64,000 nucleotides of DNA, taken from assembly GCA_000469685.2 (NCBI GenBank), contig LS997566.1:11225492-11289491 (forward strand). The letters run 5' to 3'. Source of the DNA: Haemonchus contortus (taxonomy: Eukaryota > Nematoda > Chromadorea > Rhabditida > Trichostrongylidae). Made by a program: the position numbers and the translations under genes. Each line of letters begins with the position of its first letter. Within the stretch, counting starts at the first letter, position 1. The notes under the pieces are model-generated. The model worked only from the letters and a program-made list of their open reading frames with translations, was not told where the DNA came from and did not search any database. Positions 12,201-27,200 of this stretch are shown piece by piece.

Positions 12201-15200
12201 ATCACGGTGAGTATGCAAGTCCAATAAGCGCACAGCCCTTTCCGCAGCGTGGTAAGGTTCCCTCCTGCCCGGACCCCAATAAGAGAAAGGACGGGAAGGG
12301 AGTTTGGCCACGGCGCGACACCATATGTAGCGCTGTCATAACGAATAGGGCGTACTAACAAGGAAGGTCTGTCAGGGCGTTGGACGCTTTTTGAAAATGG
12401 TCTTTTGCGTGGTATAGGGGCATGAGCACTGAGTACAGAACTATGGTCCATTTCCGCTGAATGGCCTTTTGAATGCCAAAAAAAGAGTGAAAATGATTCT
12501 GCCAGAGATTGCCGCTTTAACCCACTAAGCGTCGTGTGTTTCGTTCATGGCGTCGACTGCCCGCTCAGTAGAAGGCGACAGTGGACTGCGCATAGAAAAT
12601 AACATGAACAGCAGCCAAAAAAATGAGCCACATGCTGAAACATGTTGAAAAGTGCGGGGAAGTTCCATATGCGCTCTCCGTGTTTAAACTGCTGGCAGCG
12701 CTGGACGGTGTGATGGATAGCGATGTGGACTTCGAATTGGGACGACTAGGCTGGGTTGATGGTTCGGATCCCCGATGCTTTGCCGTTTTAGCACTTTATG
12801 CTGCCACCTGCCGTATTGCACCATTGCCAAAGCAAGTGCCTGACCAGTCATGGTCGTAATTAGGACCAGCGATAACGTCTACAAGTCGTTAGAATTTGAT
12901 GAGTGGAGCACTATCAGTGGAGGAGCTTCCAGGCTTCACACTCCTAGGAGTTTAAGGGGGTCTCTTCATTTCACACTATGTAAGTGTTGTAATGGGCGTC
13001 AAAACCTTATAATATGGTTCCTGTTAGATGGAAGCTGTCCTCGACCTTGTTCGTCGATGCAAAGATAACAGGATTACCATATTCATTTGAGCTCCTGTTT
13101 CCGACTTTTCCCTGGGCGTCAACCGCGGATTTCTGTGGGGAAGCGAATCAGATTTTCGTTCAGCTCGTGTTCTTGCTGAAGGATCCATAAGCATTGGGCT
13201 CGATATAAAAAGCTGTCACCCCTGAAGGAAACCTTTACCAGATTAATGACTAAATGAGGGGTATGGGCAATACTCGTTCACAACATACGATCCTCTAACT
13301 CCGCGTCCTGCTATGAAGGGCTGCCGGGACGCGATAATGAAGAACGTTGCTGAAGTCGAGGTAACTGCAGAAGGTACTGATCCCGAGTAGAGAAGGAAAT
13401 GGAGATGACCAACCACAACAGTGGACAATAACCCCACAATGGTGCGTGATCAGCAAGGTTAAAAAACCGTGAAGTCATCGAAATTAGATGCGCCTTCCAT
13501 AAGTTTTGAAGGGATCCGGTGGGAATAAAACAACAATAAAACTATTACCGTTCGAATCATTCAAAGAATGTATAGACTGTGCAATGTCCATACAATGTCC
13601 GAAGACCAGATGATTGATATCGAGTTTTTTGACTACCAGAATGATATCATACCAATTTACCATCAACCATTGAATGAACTCTGGAGGTGAGGGGTGCAAA
13701 AACAGCCGAACTGATGAAGAAAACTACGTGAGGAAGTTGAGGGGGAGGAAGGGGGGACTTCTGGGGGTGTGAAGCCTGGAAGCTCATTCACTCCTTCCAC
13801 ATATCAAATTCTAACGACTTGTGGAGGTTATCGCTGGTCCTGGTCGCGACCATGACCAGTGAGGCATTTGCTTTGGTCCTTGTGCAATATGAAGCCAATC
13901 TGGAGGTGGCAGCATAAAATGCAAAACCGGTAAAGCCTCGGGGATCCGAACCATGAACCCAGCCTAGTTGCCCCATCTCGAAGACCACATCGCTATCCAC
14001 CACAGCATCTTCCATCGTTTTAAGCAGCTCAACTGTGGAGAGCACGTATGAAACTTTCCCACACTTTCTAACATGTGGCTCTCTTTTTCGGCTACTGCTT
14101 TTCCACTGGCGCCTTTTACTGAGCCGACAGTCGACGCTATGAATGAAACAAGTGACGCTTAGTGGGCGACGGCAATTCCTGACAAAATCATTTTCACTTT
14201 TTTTTGGCATTCAAAAGGCCATTTAGCGAAAATGGACCGTAGTTCTATACTCTGTGCTCATGGCCCTATACCATGAAAAGAACCATTTTCAAAAAGCGTT
14301 CCACGCCCTGAAAGATTTTCCTTGTAAGGGCTCAAATACTGTGCTCACTATTACGTTTTTCTGAAAGTGCCCCTGTTCCAAGGATCTTGAAGATTCCGCA
14401 CCATTCATAATGGGGTGTACACAGTGGAAGTCCAAACAGCTACCCCTCACTCTCTTAAAGATGGAAAACAATTTTATTCATTTTATTAGGTTGTAAGGAA
14501 AGTTCTGGCCGTTCCCACGCATGCACCATATGAATTCAAATTTTGGCGGCTGTCCCTTCATACTAATCGACATATTGTGTTCCTTAGGTAAGTCATTAGT
14601 TGCTCTTTCTGTCGTAGCGCTTTCCCCAAAGTCTGGAAGGTTTTGGAATCCTTAGGAGGTTTTTTTGGCAGAATGCATAGGTCTGCTTTTTTAACGGTTT
14701 TACTTCACGAGTTCAAGTTTGGTCGGTCTGTGAAGGACGCAGCCACAAACATCAGCGTTGTATGGGGAGAAGGCACTGCATCGGAGCGAACGGTTCGTCG
14801 CTGGTTTCAGAAGTTCAGAAGTGGGGACGGGTCACTGGAAGACGAAGAGCGAGTGGGTCGACCATCGCTAGTTGATCACGATGTTCTGCTAAAAGTAGTC
14901 GAAGAAGATTGACGTCAACCTTTGAGAGAGATTGCCACGAAGATGGGTGTCTCCCACACAGTCGTTGCTGCCCACTTCAAGCTGCTTGGAATGGTGAAGA
15001 AGCTTGACAAGTGGATGCCACACGATTTCACGGAGCAGCAACACTGAAGCGCTTAGAGGTTTCAAGTTCGCTGTTGAGAAGAAATGATTCTAGACTTTTC
15101 TCCATCGTATTGTCACGTATGATGAAAAATGGATCCTGTACGATAACAGGAAGCGTTCTGCTCAGTGGGTGGGTGTGGATGAGCCTCCTAAAAATTTTCC

Positions 15201-18200
15201 AAACCAAGTTCACACGTTACGAAGACAGTGATCACGGTTTGGTGGTCCAGCCATGGACTATTTCGCTACGCGTTTCTTCTTCCAGGTCAAACCATCACCG
15301 CACAGTCATATTATGATCAAATTCACAAGAAGTGCACGATACCGGGGCAAATGCAGCCAGCACTAGTCAGTCGCCACGGCCTACTGCTCTTACACGACAA
15401 TGCGCAACCGCATGTTTCACGTATTGTCTTCCAGAAGTTGAACGAGCTGCGAATCGAAGCTCTCCCTCATCCACCGTACTCACCACACCTGTCACCAACT
15501 GACTACCATTTATTCAAACATCTAGACAGCTTCTTAAAGGAGCGAGTATTCAAAAATCAAGGCGACGTGGAAGCTGCCTTCCTCGAGTTTTTGGAGTCCA
15601 GATCTCCCGACTTTTCTAAGAATGGAATAGACAGACTTGTATCACGTTGGCAAACATGTGTAGAATCAAATGGGGCCTGCTATGAATAAAAATGCTCACC
15701 TTGAGATGAGTTATAACTTTTTGAAAAATAGCTGACGAAACGGCCAGATCTTTCCTTACAACCTAGTAGCATATTATAGCCGGCAGTGCGCAACATGCAG
15801 CAGAATAAAGCACTGCTTTCATACCAGTCTTGTTGCCGACAAAATCCTTAGTGTCGGTCCCGAGACGAAGAAGATGAGATGATCTCATACATGAGTCTCC
15901 TCAATTTCTTCAAATAGGTTAGTTCATTACCAAAATTTCAATTGTTACATGAGAGGTTGCGAAATTCCATCATATAGAAAGAGAACACAGATGAAACTGC
16001 CATACCGTGTGAGTTCGATCGTAAAGGCAATTTCTAGCAGCAAGATCTCTGTGGATGATGTTTGCCTTATGAATATAATCCATTCCTGATGCAACTCCCA
16101 ACATGATTGAAAATCTCTCCATCCTGCCGATTCTTGCATGTTTTCTTCTTAGATATACATCAAGAGCGCCACCTGAACGCAGACTATATTGGAACAATGG
16201 CCCTTCAAACACCAATTTCATGCTCTTCCCTGTGCTCTTCATCTAGATGAACAGCATATGGGCTAATATTTGTATTTGAATAGAAGAAACTTCAAGGATA
16301 GCCCATCGGTATGCTTCTCTGCAAATGGAGCGGGTGTAAAGGCGTAGTGCCGGCTGACGCACTACTGTTATGGTTGGTGGATTGATATCGCTTTGAATTC
16401 TGTATTGATTTGTCACCTCAAAACGTTGTATAAGCCCCATTTCCATGCATGAAGGCAAGTGCATCCCGAAACAGCATAGATTGACTTTGAAAGGCACCTT
16501 CTGTTATCCTCCTCTTGTAAGTGGTCAGCATAAAGGGTGATACTGACCATTTCAAGTATGACCAGAAGATACCACTGTTAGCGCCGATCGCATACGACAC
16601 CTTCGCTGTCCCGATCATATACCATAATTTCGAAGCTCTTTTGAAAACACGGAAGATGTAGGAGCCAGCTGCCCCAACTTGCAATCTCTTACTCGACCCA
16701 CTCCTTTACAGTCCCCTATTAGTCTGGATCATTTGATATCAAACCACACGCGATTCATACCCAGCATTACACATGAAAGTAGCGTGGTTGGATTCGAAAG
16801 AGTAAAGTATGGCAAGGCTACACAACTCTAGCGTCTAACATTATCAAACTTCAATCGCTGTTAGTTTCGATCCCCTACCACATACAGTTCCCAGCACAAC
16901 GCACGCAACATAATAGTGGTATCAAGGCTGCACTGTCAAATTGGTGGTTGCTGGGAATTTGCTAGCTCTTGCCTTTTAAACCACCTAATCAGCTCTTTTC
17001 AATTGTTATCACTTCAACACTGTCAACGACCGTCTGCGATCTTAATTCGCCCCACATCACTTGCGAGTACTTTGAAATTTTGTCGACGTGAGGCCGGTCT
17101 TCGAGGCACTGTTGTCCGCGCGTTGGGCATGACCGTGACGAGCTGCGCGCATTTAATCAGCAACGGGGGCTACTCGGGCATGCTCCGTGTCAAGCAAACG
17201 AGCAATACTCTGTCTGATATATACAGCAAAATATTCACAGAAACAAAGAACCTGAGACATATTCCAACAAAATGTAAATGGGATGGTCGACCAGCACAAC
17301 ACCAATCATGTTGACAACGTTTACGTGATGAAGGTCGCGCATTATTCGTGCTTCTTTCATGATTTCTCGTATTAACTCTCGACTGAGAAGGTTTGTCATC
17401 GTTAACTGAAAGTGTAAATATTTATCCTTTATACGTCTCTGTATGGTGTTGTAGTATTTCAGCCTACTTTCGAGAGACGGAGAGGCCACATAGATACTAT
17501 GTATATCCCAGGAATCCCAACTTTCAAAATCAATTTCGACCAGGAATGTTTCAGTACCCGACAAACTTATTATCCCTCATGTTACCTTTGTAAAGCTTTT
17601 CATGGCAATCCTTTATCCCTGAGATTTTGTTTCGGAGGTTGCCTCAAGGAAGAACTATTTCAAATATCAGTAGTAGGATAGTCTGTGAAAGTAAGCTCGA
17701 TTATTGAACTCGTTGACCATTCATTTTCGAGCTCTTTTTGATGCGTGACTCATGCCACTCGTTACAAAACAGACCTGAGCACCACACTTTCGAGCTTAGG
17801 ATTCTTGGGAACCTCATTTTTTCAGATTTTCTGAGCTCTAGAATTTCCATCACAAGTAGAAGTGAGTTTCTTCTGATTCTAATAAAATTCTAATCACATT
17901 ACAATCTATCAGAAATGACCATATGTCCAAAATTAAGGTAAGCAGAGTGATTATATGGATATCCTTACGGACTGAGGAATGAAGTCCAACCCAGGATGAC
18001 ATCATTTGGCAAAGTTTACTTCAAGTGAAACTACGACGAAGCTTGTTCTTTTTTCCGGAAGCAATGATCAGCAGAGGAAAATTTCAAGGGCTTCTTCTTG
18101 AGAAATTGTGAACCACTCTGCGGAATACGGATGTGACTCCTGCATCTAAAGGTATTCTCTGCTAAGGGCGTGAAACAGTGATAGGCAAAGGTACCCCTTA

Positions 18201-21200
18201 CAATGATGTCACGCCGTGACATAAATCCTAGTACTGAGGAATAGAATCAGAAAACAACCATTTCCATTTCCAGGGCTGGCAAAACATTTTCTTTAGACTT
18301 CATAGCAAGATAATGCTATCTATTAGGTTGAGTCATAAGTCCTCGGGCAATGTGATAGTGATGACTTCTAGCGATCATAACTCGGGAAAGAGGTGACGAA
18401 AATGAACGTGTGAGGCATCGTTAGATAGAGTATGGAAAGCTCTTTCGAACACATACTGGAGAAGGCATCTAACTGTTTCCTCTCCAGCAACTGTGTCTCA
18501 TGATTTCAAGCCGTCGCAACTCCACATCCGCAACACCATCATATTTATTTTTTTATCCGGTCATGAACCCGCAGCAATCGATAGAGGTATGAAGGACGTT
18601 CACAAGCAGGAGGTGTACAATTTACAACTTGCATAAGAAGTTCACATCGGGAGACTATTCCGTCAAAAATGAAGACCGTCCGGAACGCTCAATGAAGTTG
18701 GATTTGAAGGTGCTGCGGAGCCAGGAGGAAGCCGATCCGTATCAAACTACTCGTGAACTGGCAGTCATTCTTGGGGAGTCAGTCTACCGTTCTTCGTGAA
18801 TTGAAGTCAATCGACAAAGTGCGAAAGCTCGGTCCATAGACGCCTCATGCTTTGAAGCAGTATGACATAGACCGCCGCGACGACGTGGCACGTTCTCTCC
18901 TCACGCTCAAGGGCACCACACGTGGCTCGAGTACCTAGTCACCAGGGGTGCGAAGTCGATCCTCTACTCTAACGTTCACCGTCGTGCTCAAGGGATTGAC
19001 AAAGGTGCGCATGCAGAAGACTCCCCCAAACCCAACGTACACGCCAAGGAGGTTATGCTCGGATTCTGGTGGAGCGCTCTCCGTGTCGAATAATGGGAGC
19101 TGCTAGGCGAAGGATGCACAGTGACCGCATACGTCTACATTACGCAACTGAGGAATTTGAAGACGAATCCCGAAGCTACACGTCCACAGCAGCACAAAGT
19201 TTACTTCCAGCACGACAACGCTCGCCCTCACATTGCAAGAACGACCAAAACTGAACGCACGAATTTCGGCAGGGCAAGTTTACCACACCAACCATTTTCC
19301 TCAGATCTGGATCCCTCGGATTACCACCTTTTTCCCCATCTTCAACGTCATCTGGATGGTCAGGACTTTCAAACCCGCGACGACATCGAAATGGCACTGG
19401 TGCAGTTCTCCAAGGGCCAGCTCCCAGCGTTCTAAAGCAAGGACAGCTACGATCTGCCCAAGCATTGGCAGAAGACCATCGATGCCAATGGGGCATATTT
19501 CAAATGATTCGCTATTGCCGTTTAAAAATTGTAAGATAAATATTATCATTGCCAATTTGTCCGAGGACTTATGACTCAACCTAATACATCAGCCATTCAT
19601 GCTGAGAATCCACAGCCAAGACATAAACGATGGAGGCTTGAGGAGCCTTTCCCCCGCATTGTTTTGCCAAATTGCACAACAGCTATGGTAGAGAACATCT
19701 GAAGCATCAGCCTCTTTTCTAGTTCCAAATCTTTGTACTCGCAGAATATCATGAGTGCGTGTTTCTACTACCACTTTTGAATCTCCACTTTTGCTCACAG
19801 TCTGGGCAACTGGCCACTGACTGTGAGCACTATGGTAATACTTGTCAACAAATAAGTTAACATCCACGAGGCGTTTTTCAGCAATTTTTGGGAGAGGAGT
19901 TGGTGGAGGATTCATCTTCACAGCAAATCTTACCGTCTTAACAGCAACGTTTACGATCTGACCATTCTTCCGTATGACAGTTCCTTTTCTGACTTCACCA
20001 TAGGCTCCTCTTCCCAATAGTCTTCCTACTTGAACGTTAGCATGCTTGAACTCCCATCTGCACAATCCGACACCACGCTTTAGTAAGACAGCATCCTAAA
20101 AATGGTCCTTCATATTTTCATTCTCTAGAGAGAGGTTTTACCCGTTGAAACTTCTTATTTAGTGAGCATGATGTAGAAAGTGTACTGTCTCGACCACCAC
20201 GGTCTCTACGGAATCAGAGTCGTAAGAATGAACGTCACACAGAACGGCGTCGTGTACTCGTGCGTTACTTCAGTGAGCGGTGTGACATCGCTGATGTGAT
20301 AGATTGTACTGGACCGCTTCCAAAACTCTACTTGCTCAAATTTTTATCTTTCATTTGCCAATCCTTCTGAGGATGACGTGTGTTGTGGAAAGTTTGTAGA
20401 TTACAGACAGCAGGCAGAATGAGAAATAGTTGTTAACCAGTTGAAATAGTTGTTGTTGTCATGATCTCCCTCCTTATTCAGCGAAACGGCCTTGCTAGTC
20501 CTTCACAACGTAGGCACCTAGCATTAGAGCGAATATCGCGTGAGGAGCTTAGCTAGAGTTCTGACGGCAAGTGGTGGAAGGCTCTTTAGATGTTCCAGTT
20601 CAGTCCTATCGTGGCAGAACGCCGAACAATTCTTTATCGTCGTGAATAACATGAGAAGAATTTTGGAGGAGAGAATTGAAGGTAATGTATATCCGTATTG
20701 CCTGAGATTGTAAACAGGCAGTTAGAGTGGCTGTCGAAGAGATCCGAGGAAAATTCGGAAATGTTCTTCTCCACTGCCCTTGGGAATCTCAGGATACTTC
20801 TTTGTAGTCCTATATACCTCATAAAAAACGATAAAAACGTGAACTGGCATCTTTGTGTATGTGTTTTTGAAATTTCTTCATCCACATAGTCTGAAACTCA
20901 CCTTATCTAACTGTAAAGGCTTTGTCTGATAGTGTTCAAATAACGAAACCAATTTATCAAACTGAGTGGCTGGATCTATCCACCATTTTTTATTCTTATG
21001 CATTATTACGATGTTCTTGATCTGAAGAACATTCAGTAGTTACAAAGAGAAGATAAAAGAAAAAAGCATGAGATACAAGAGAATAGATCCCAACCAGTGA
21101 CGAACGCTTTTCCAGTGGTATAAGACCGTTTTTGCTTTGGGGATCTACAAGCACTGAGATAACGCGAGATTTTGCTTTCGTCCTTTTCTTTTTTGATGGT

Positions 21201-24200
21201 GTCTTCACGTGCGCCTGGAAATTTCGGACATTTTACCAAATCAACGATGAGACACTTTCTTCGAAGCCTGCATGCGCCGTTCATCTTCTGAGATGCTCCG
21301 GAAAATCTATTGCCCCTGGCTGCATGTATCAACTTTGTAGATCGCATATATTCCACCATGCAAATTTTGTTGATTACTTGTAGCTATTTTCATTTCACAA
21401 TCCGTTTATGAGATCGCTTGTTTCGCCCATCATCTACGTACGGAAGCCAGAATGCTCAGGAACAGTGAAACCTTTTGAAATGCTGACTAAAAGCGCGACA
21501 GGCAAAGATTGGTGGAAATCAGGTTGTTGTTGCTCCCATCCACGGTCAATCGAAGTATAAATATACCATTGAACTCAGCTTTTCAAGCTTTATGAAAAAG
21601 TCCCCTGAAAAGCTGAAAATGCATGGTTTCAGATTGCGCCATGATCTTGAGCACTATTTGAAGAGTGCTTGCATGACACGGGATGCACTCGTTGGTGCTT
21701 GCGGAAGATAATTATTCTGTGAGAATAGTGTGTTCAAAATTCGCTATAGAGGGCGCCACGTATTCAACTTCACGCAGTACAATGTTGAAATGCGAGTGGT
21801 TTTTTTTAAGACTCCATCTTTCATTTCTAATGTGGAGAAGGAGCAGACTGTATCTACAATACAATCAATACTCCTCCTCACGTGTCCCGTTGAGTATATG
21901 TCACCAATCTCAGGTGAAATGAATGAATCAATTTTTTGAGCGTGCACACCAGCGTGTACATGCAATTGCTTTCAGGATGGGACTCGAGTGCATGGTGCGA
22001 CCTGAAACCGAGCTTTTTCAGTACTTCAGGGTATCCGCTTATGAAGTTTGGGGGCTGAGTTCTACTGTATCTCCAGCTTCTAGAATCCCAGCTCTGAGCC
22101 AACTTCTTGAAAAAAGACGAGAATTACACGAGCTCGGAACACTCGCATTACGTCGAATACTATAGAAGCGGGGCTGTTCTGCCCACTGAAATTTCAGTCT
22201 GGCCCCTTATGGTAGGGTTTCGATGATTTTTCTGACATTCCCTGAAACAAAGAGTAAAGGTTTGACCTTTCCGAGAATTCACTCCTCATTGCTCAATGCC
22301 CACCAACCTACGATAGTCGCTGTGCTTTTTAAGAAACATGTCTCTGACTCATTTCCCATCCGATTTTGAGAACACATCGGTCTGAAAATAACTATGACTC
22401 TTATATCAATGCTCTCGCTTATACTTACCAGTTATTAAGTCTGTGCTCAGGAGCGTCTGAATTGGCATAGATTATTTAGATAGAGAACGACGAAAACCGT
22501 ATTCGCTCGAACACTACTCTACTATCATTAACAGACGGATGGCATAGGAATGTTTGTACAGTTTCGGCAGAATTTCACATTGTTCAATACCGAAGAAAGC
22601 TATTCTGTTCTTCCCAGTGCCTCGGCTGCGCAAACAGTTTCATCGAAAATAGAGTTGTTTAATTCTTGTATTAGAACAGCTTCCCTGCTACACGAATTGT
22701 ATCACGGTTTTCATTCAACATTTGACATTGACCGAATCGTCGTATTCTGAATAATCAAAAGGAATAATCTAGCATTACTTAATCGAATAGCCATGATTAT
22801 ATGAAATGAGGGCCTAGAGCACTCGGGACTGAGAACTTCCTTTTGTATAAGAGCCATTTGCGGACAAATTGTAGTGGTAGATCGGACACAGATGTCGCAC
22901 ATAGGTTTCCTCCAGTGGCTAGCTTTCAAAGGAATCCCGAATAAAAAACTTCATAATTCAGCATGAGCTTTGCTTTAGTCACCTCACTTAAAGAGGTATA
23001 AAAAGATCTGATGCCATGGTTGATGAAGATTTTTGGGATCTTCTCCATTTTCAATAATCTTCTTCGTACTATAATTGAGCAGCTATGGCTTAGCCGATGC
23101 ATTGAAAAGGTCATAGCCAGCACATGAGGTGAAGGACCTTATTTTCAGTGAAACTGTTTGCGTAGCTGGGGCACTAAAAAAGGACCAGCTTCCTCTGATA
23201 TTCAACAATATGAAAAAATACTCACGATTCGGTCAATGTCCAATGATGAATGAAAACAGCGATACAATTTCGCGTAACATGGAAGCTGATCTAATATATG
23301 AGTTAAACGGCTCAATTTTCGATGAATCTGCTTGCGTAGCTGAGGCATTAGGAAAAAGTGTAGCTTTTTCTGATATTCAACTATACAAAAACTCTTTCGA
23401 AGCTTTCTAGACAGATCGTTCGTTCTCTGATACTCAACAGTATAAAAGCTCTGTCAAAACTGTGCAGACATACATATTCGATTCGAAATATGTTCATGAT
23501 TCTTGCAGCGGTCCACCTGGTAAGTAGAGTGTTTAAGTCGATATGGTTTTCATAGTTCTCCATTTGAGTATTCTATTAAATTTCAGACGCTCCTGAGCAC
23601 AGCTGTACTGGCTGGTACGTAAGTGCTCTTCAACAATACGTACAAATAGTGAAGCAAGAGAATTGATTTGACTATCATATAATTATTTTCAGATCAATGT
23701 AACCTCGACAATGGAATGACAGATGAGGTCAGAGATATGTTTCTCCAGAAGCACAATGACTATCGGTAAGTATTCATTGAGCATTGGGTACACAGTGAAA
23801 ATCGAAGAGACTTTTCAGGTCAGAGGTTGCGAAAGGTCTAGCTAAAGACGGGTTGGGTGGTTTTGCTCCAATGGCTGCGAAGATGTACAAAATGGTTGGT
23901 TGTTATTGAGATCGGTTACTCTAGTAGGAAAGCGCACGGGAGCCTGAAGACAAATCTAGAAAAAGCAAAATTGGAGTAGCAAATGCATACGAACACCAAC
24001 GCACATACTTTATAGAGTTACGACTGCAAACTCGAAGAAAACATGATGAGATGGCTGAATAAATGCATGGATCGCCCGTCCTATGGTATAAATGGAGAAA
24101 ACATGTGGAAGTCCGGTGATATGAGTATTAGCAAAATTGACGCTGCGGACATGGTAAGATGATTGAACTCGAGCAGATATTCGTTGAGAAAGGCATAAGC

Positions 24201-27200
24201 TTATTTTCAGAGCACCACCGAGTGGTTTAGTGAACTAGCAACCAATGGCGTTGGCGAGGAGAATGAGCTCACTCCTGAGGTTTTCAATCGAGGTGTCAAA
24301 CATTATACTCAGGTAACCCTGTAACTAAACAATGAAGCTGGCCTTGTAGAATTCAACTAGTTCTAGATGGTTTGGCAAAAAACCCATAAACTCGGATGTG
24401 GCGTGAAAGTATGCGATAATTTCTTGCTAGTAGGCTGCCAGTATCATAAACGGTGAGTTTTTATTATTTCGATTATTTCTTTTTTTTGCAGTTTTTCTCA
24501 CTTCTAGTTTCTTTCTTTCTGAACAATTGAGTTTTTCAGAGGAAATGTCCTTGGTGAGAAGATTTACAAGACGGGCGAACCATGCTCGAAATGCAAGTGC
24601 GAGACTTGCGAATGTGACACCGAAAAAGGTCTTTGTATTCGCCACTGAAAAGATGACAATAAATATACTCAATTGGCCAACTCGCCCTTGGATCATTTTA
24701 AGCATCATGAAAAGCGTAACCTTAGGTCTGCTAACTCATGTCTGAATCACGGTATTCCTCAGTATTAGCATTCCGACCACCAGTTTACCCATACGTGGCC
24801 AGAGAATGGGTGACACGTGCCTTGTCCCCTATCGAACATCTACTCGAAATGAATTTCGCCGGATGCTTTCGATGTGTCTGTATGTTTATTCGTGTGTATG
24901 TGTGTGTTGATGTGCGCTTGACCGGAAACCTATATGATTTTTAATCCCTGAGGCCTTTCAATTTGAAAAGAAAACAAGGAAGGCAGTTTGAGAATTTCTG
25001 CAGTAGTTTTAGAAATTATGAAAGGTCATAGGGGCTGATAAGGTAAGGGCTGCTGGAACATCTACGTCTCCCATAATGGGAATGGGCACTTCGTCGCGTT
25101 CAGATGGTTGAAGCCAATAAGAGTGGATATTGGAAGTAGAAGTAGTAGGCCACTAATTGTGTGTCCGCTACTCCCTTAGTGCCAACAGTTGAACCTTGAC
25201 CTTTTGACGGGTTATATGGAGCATGACATTACTAATGGACGTTTCACAATCGCAGCAGCGAACCAAATTGAAGCGAATGGAATTGCCCTGAATCCTCTTC
25301 TTGCTGTTGAAGTGATAGGCTTTTGTTATATATCTCTCTCCTTATTGAGCCTCGTAGAACAGAGAGACAGACGCGGACGGTCACACCCTCTATCGGATCT
25401 TATAGAAGGGTAGTAGAATAGCAAACGGTTCGGCAAATGGTAGGGCAGTTTTAAGTCGAAAGACGTGCACTGAAAACGCAGCATTGCCAAACACGTGATA
25501 ACAGCTTTGGACGATGAGCAAGTGCCTGCTGACAACTTTTGCTGCTCGCCCAGCGTTGTCAACAGTCGACGTTCCGCACTGTCAAGGTTATGACAACGCT
25601 TGGCATTCAATCTTGTCCTTGTCTTCGGAGTCTGAAAGAGAGCATATGATTACCTAATCGTTTATCAGAACGAGGAGTTACTTGGTCTTATCATCTAAGT
25701 TATGATTACCCATTGCACAACTTGGGAAGTATCATTTGAAATCTCTCGGAGAAATCAGTCCGCGGTTCACTTGATTGACAGTAGAGAGACGACGCGCAGT
25801 GTATGAAGATGCATGGTTTCCGATTGCACCATGGTCTTGAGCACCATTTGAAGAGTGCTTGCATGACACGGGATGCACTCGTTGGTGCTTGCGGAAGATA
25901 ATTATTCTGTGAGGATAGTGTGTTCCAAATTCGCTATAGAGGGCGCCACGTATTCAGCTTCACGCAGTACAAAGTTGAAATGATCGAGTGGTTTTATTAA
26001 TCTCCATCTTTCATTTCTAATGTGGAGAAGGAGCTGACTGTATATAGTAATAGTTTAGTATTGTATAGTAGTAATAGTAAGCGTGGAACGCTTCGATGAC
26101 CGCCTAATGAAGATCGTGGTAGTCATCGAATGTCAAAAATACCATCTCTTCTCAGCGTATGCTCCACAGATTGGATGCTCCGAGCAAACCAAGGACACGT
26201 TCTGGAACCTGCACGATGAAAAGACAGCTGAAGTGCCGTTACAAGAAGCCATAGTTGTCGCAGGTGACCTCTACGGTCACGTGGGTGCTACGAAAGACGG
26301 TTATAGCTGCCATGGGGGTTTCGGATATGGGTCACGTAACACTGATGGCGAGCGAATTCTCGAATATGCAGACTCGCATAATCTCACCATTGTAAACACG
26401 AGATTTCGCAAACGTGACTCTCATCTCATCACCTTCTATGGCGGTGAGAACAGAACGCAAATTGATTTTGTCCTTGTCAGGCACCGCGATCAGGGGCTCG
26501 TAACAGACGCAAAGACAGTTCCCTATGAAACGGTCGCAACACAACACCGACCACTGATTTCTACGTTAAAGATCGCCCCGCCGAAATCGAAAATAGCAGA
26601 AAGGTGCGGGCCAGCGAGAATCAAGTGGTGGCGACTGAAGGAGAAAGAAGAGGCCGTCGTTTCCAGCATTCTGTTACCAGCGGTAACGACAGTCGACGAA
26701 ACTTGGAAGGGAGCTGCGGAAGCGATAACCCGGATTGCACGGTCGAAGCTCGGGGTGACCAAGCCTGGACGGCGAAAGCTCGATAAGCAAACATGGCTGT
26801 GGACGGACCATGTCAGGGAGTGTCCTTGAGAAGAAAAAGCAGTACCACGCATTTCTTATCGAAAAGACGGCTGACAACTGGCAACGCTATTAGATAGCGA
26901 AGAGAGAGGCGAAGAAGGCTGTTGTTCTGAAAAGGCAGCTCATTATGCCGATATTAATAAGAAACTCGAGTCTCGGGATGGTGAGCGGTACGTTTACCGA
27001 CTCGCAAAGACCCGCAACCGCCAGATCGAGGATATAGAAAAGTTCTTCGGCATAAATGACGAGAACGGTCGCCTCTTAACGGACCGCAGGCAAGTACTGA
27101 AACGGTGGCGAGAGTACTTCGCAAACATCTCAACAGACCATTACGGCTTTTTGAAGAAGATGAAGTCGGGCAAAGCAACTGGCCCTGACTTGTGGAAGTC

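Larger units (their letters stand above)
21573..25800 (+). repeat. Segmental duplication, block A
   Basis: This ~4.2-kb block holds an SCP relic, the plus-strand SCP gene and a 3' repeat. It is repeated in direct orientation from about 25805 (block B). The start GCATGGTTTCAGATTGCGCC recurs at about 25811 with few changes. The block lies wholly in kinase intron 2. Confidence 0.8.

Noticed and set aside
26604..26786. Alternative plus-strand frame overlapping the LINE endonuclease
   Set aside because: It is an out-of-frame shadow of the endonuclease domain, with no conserved motif.
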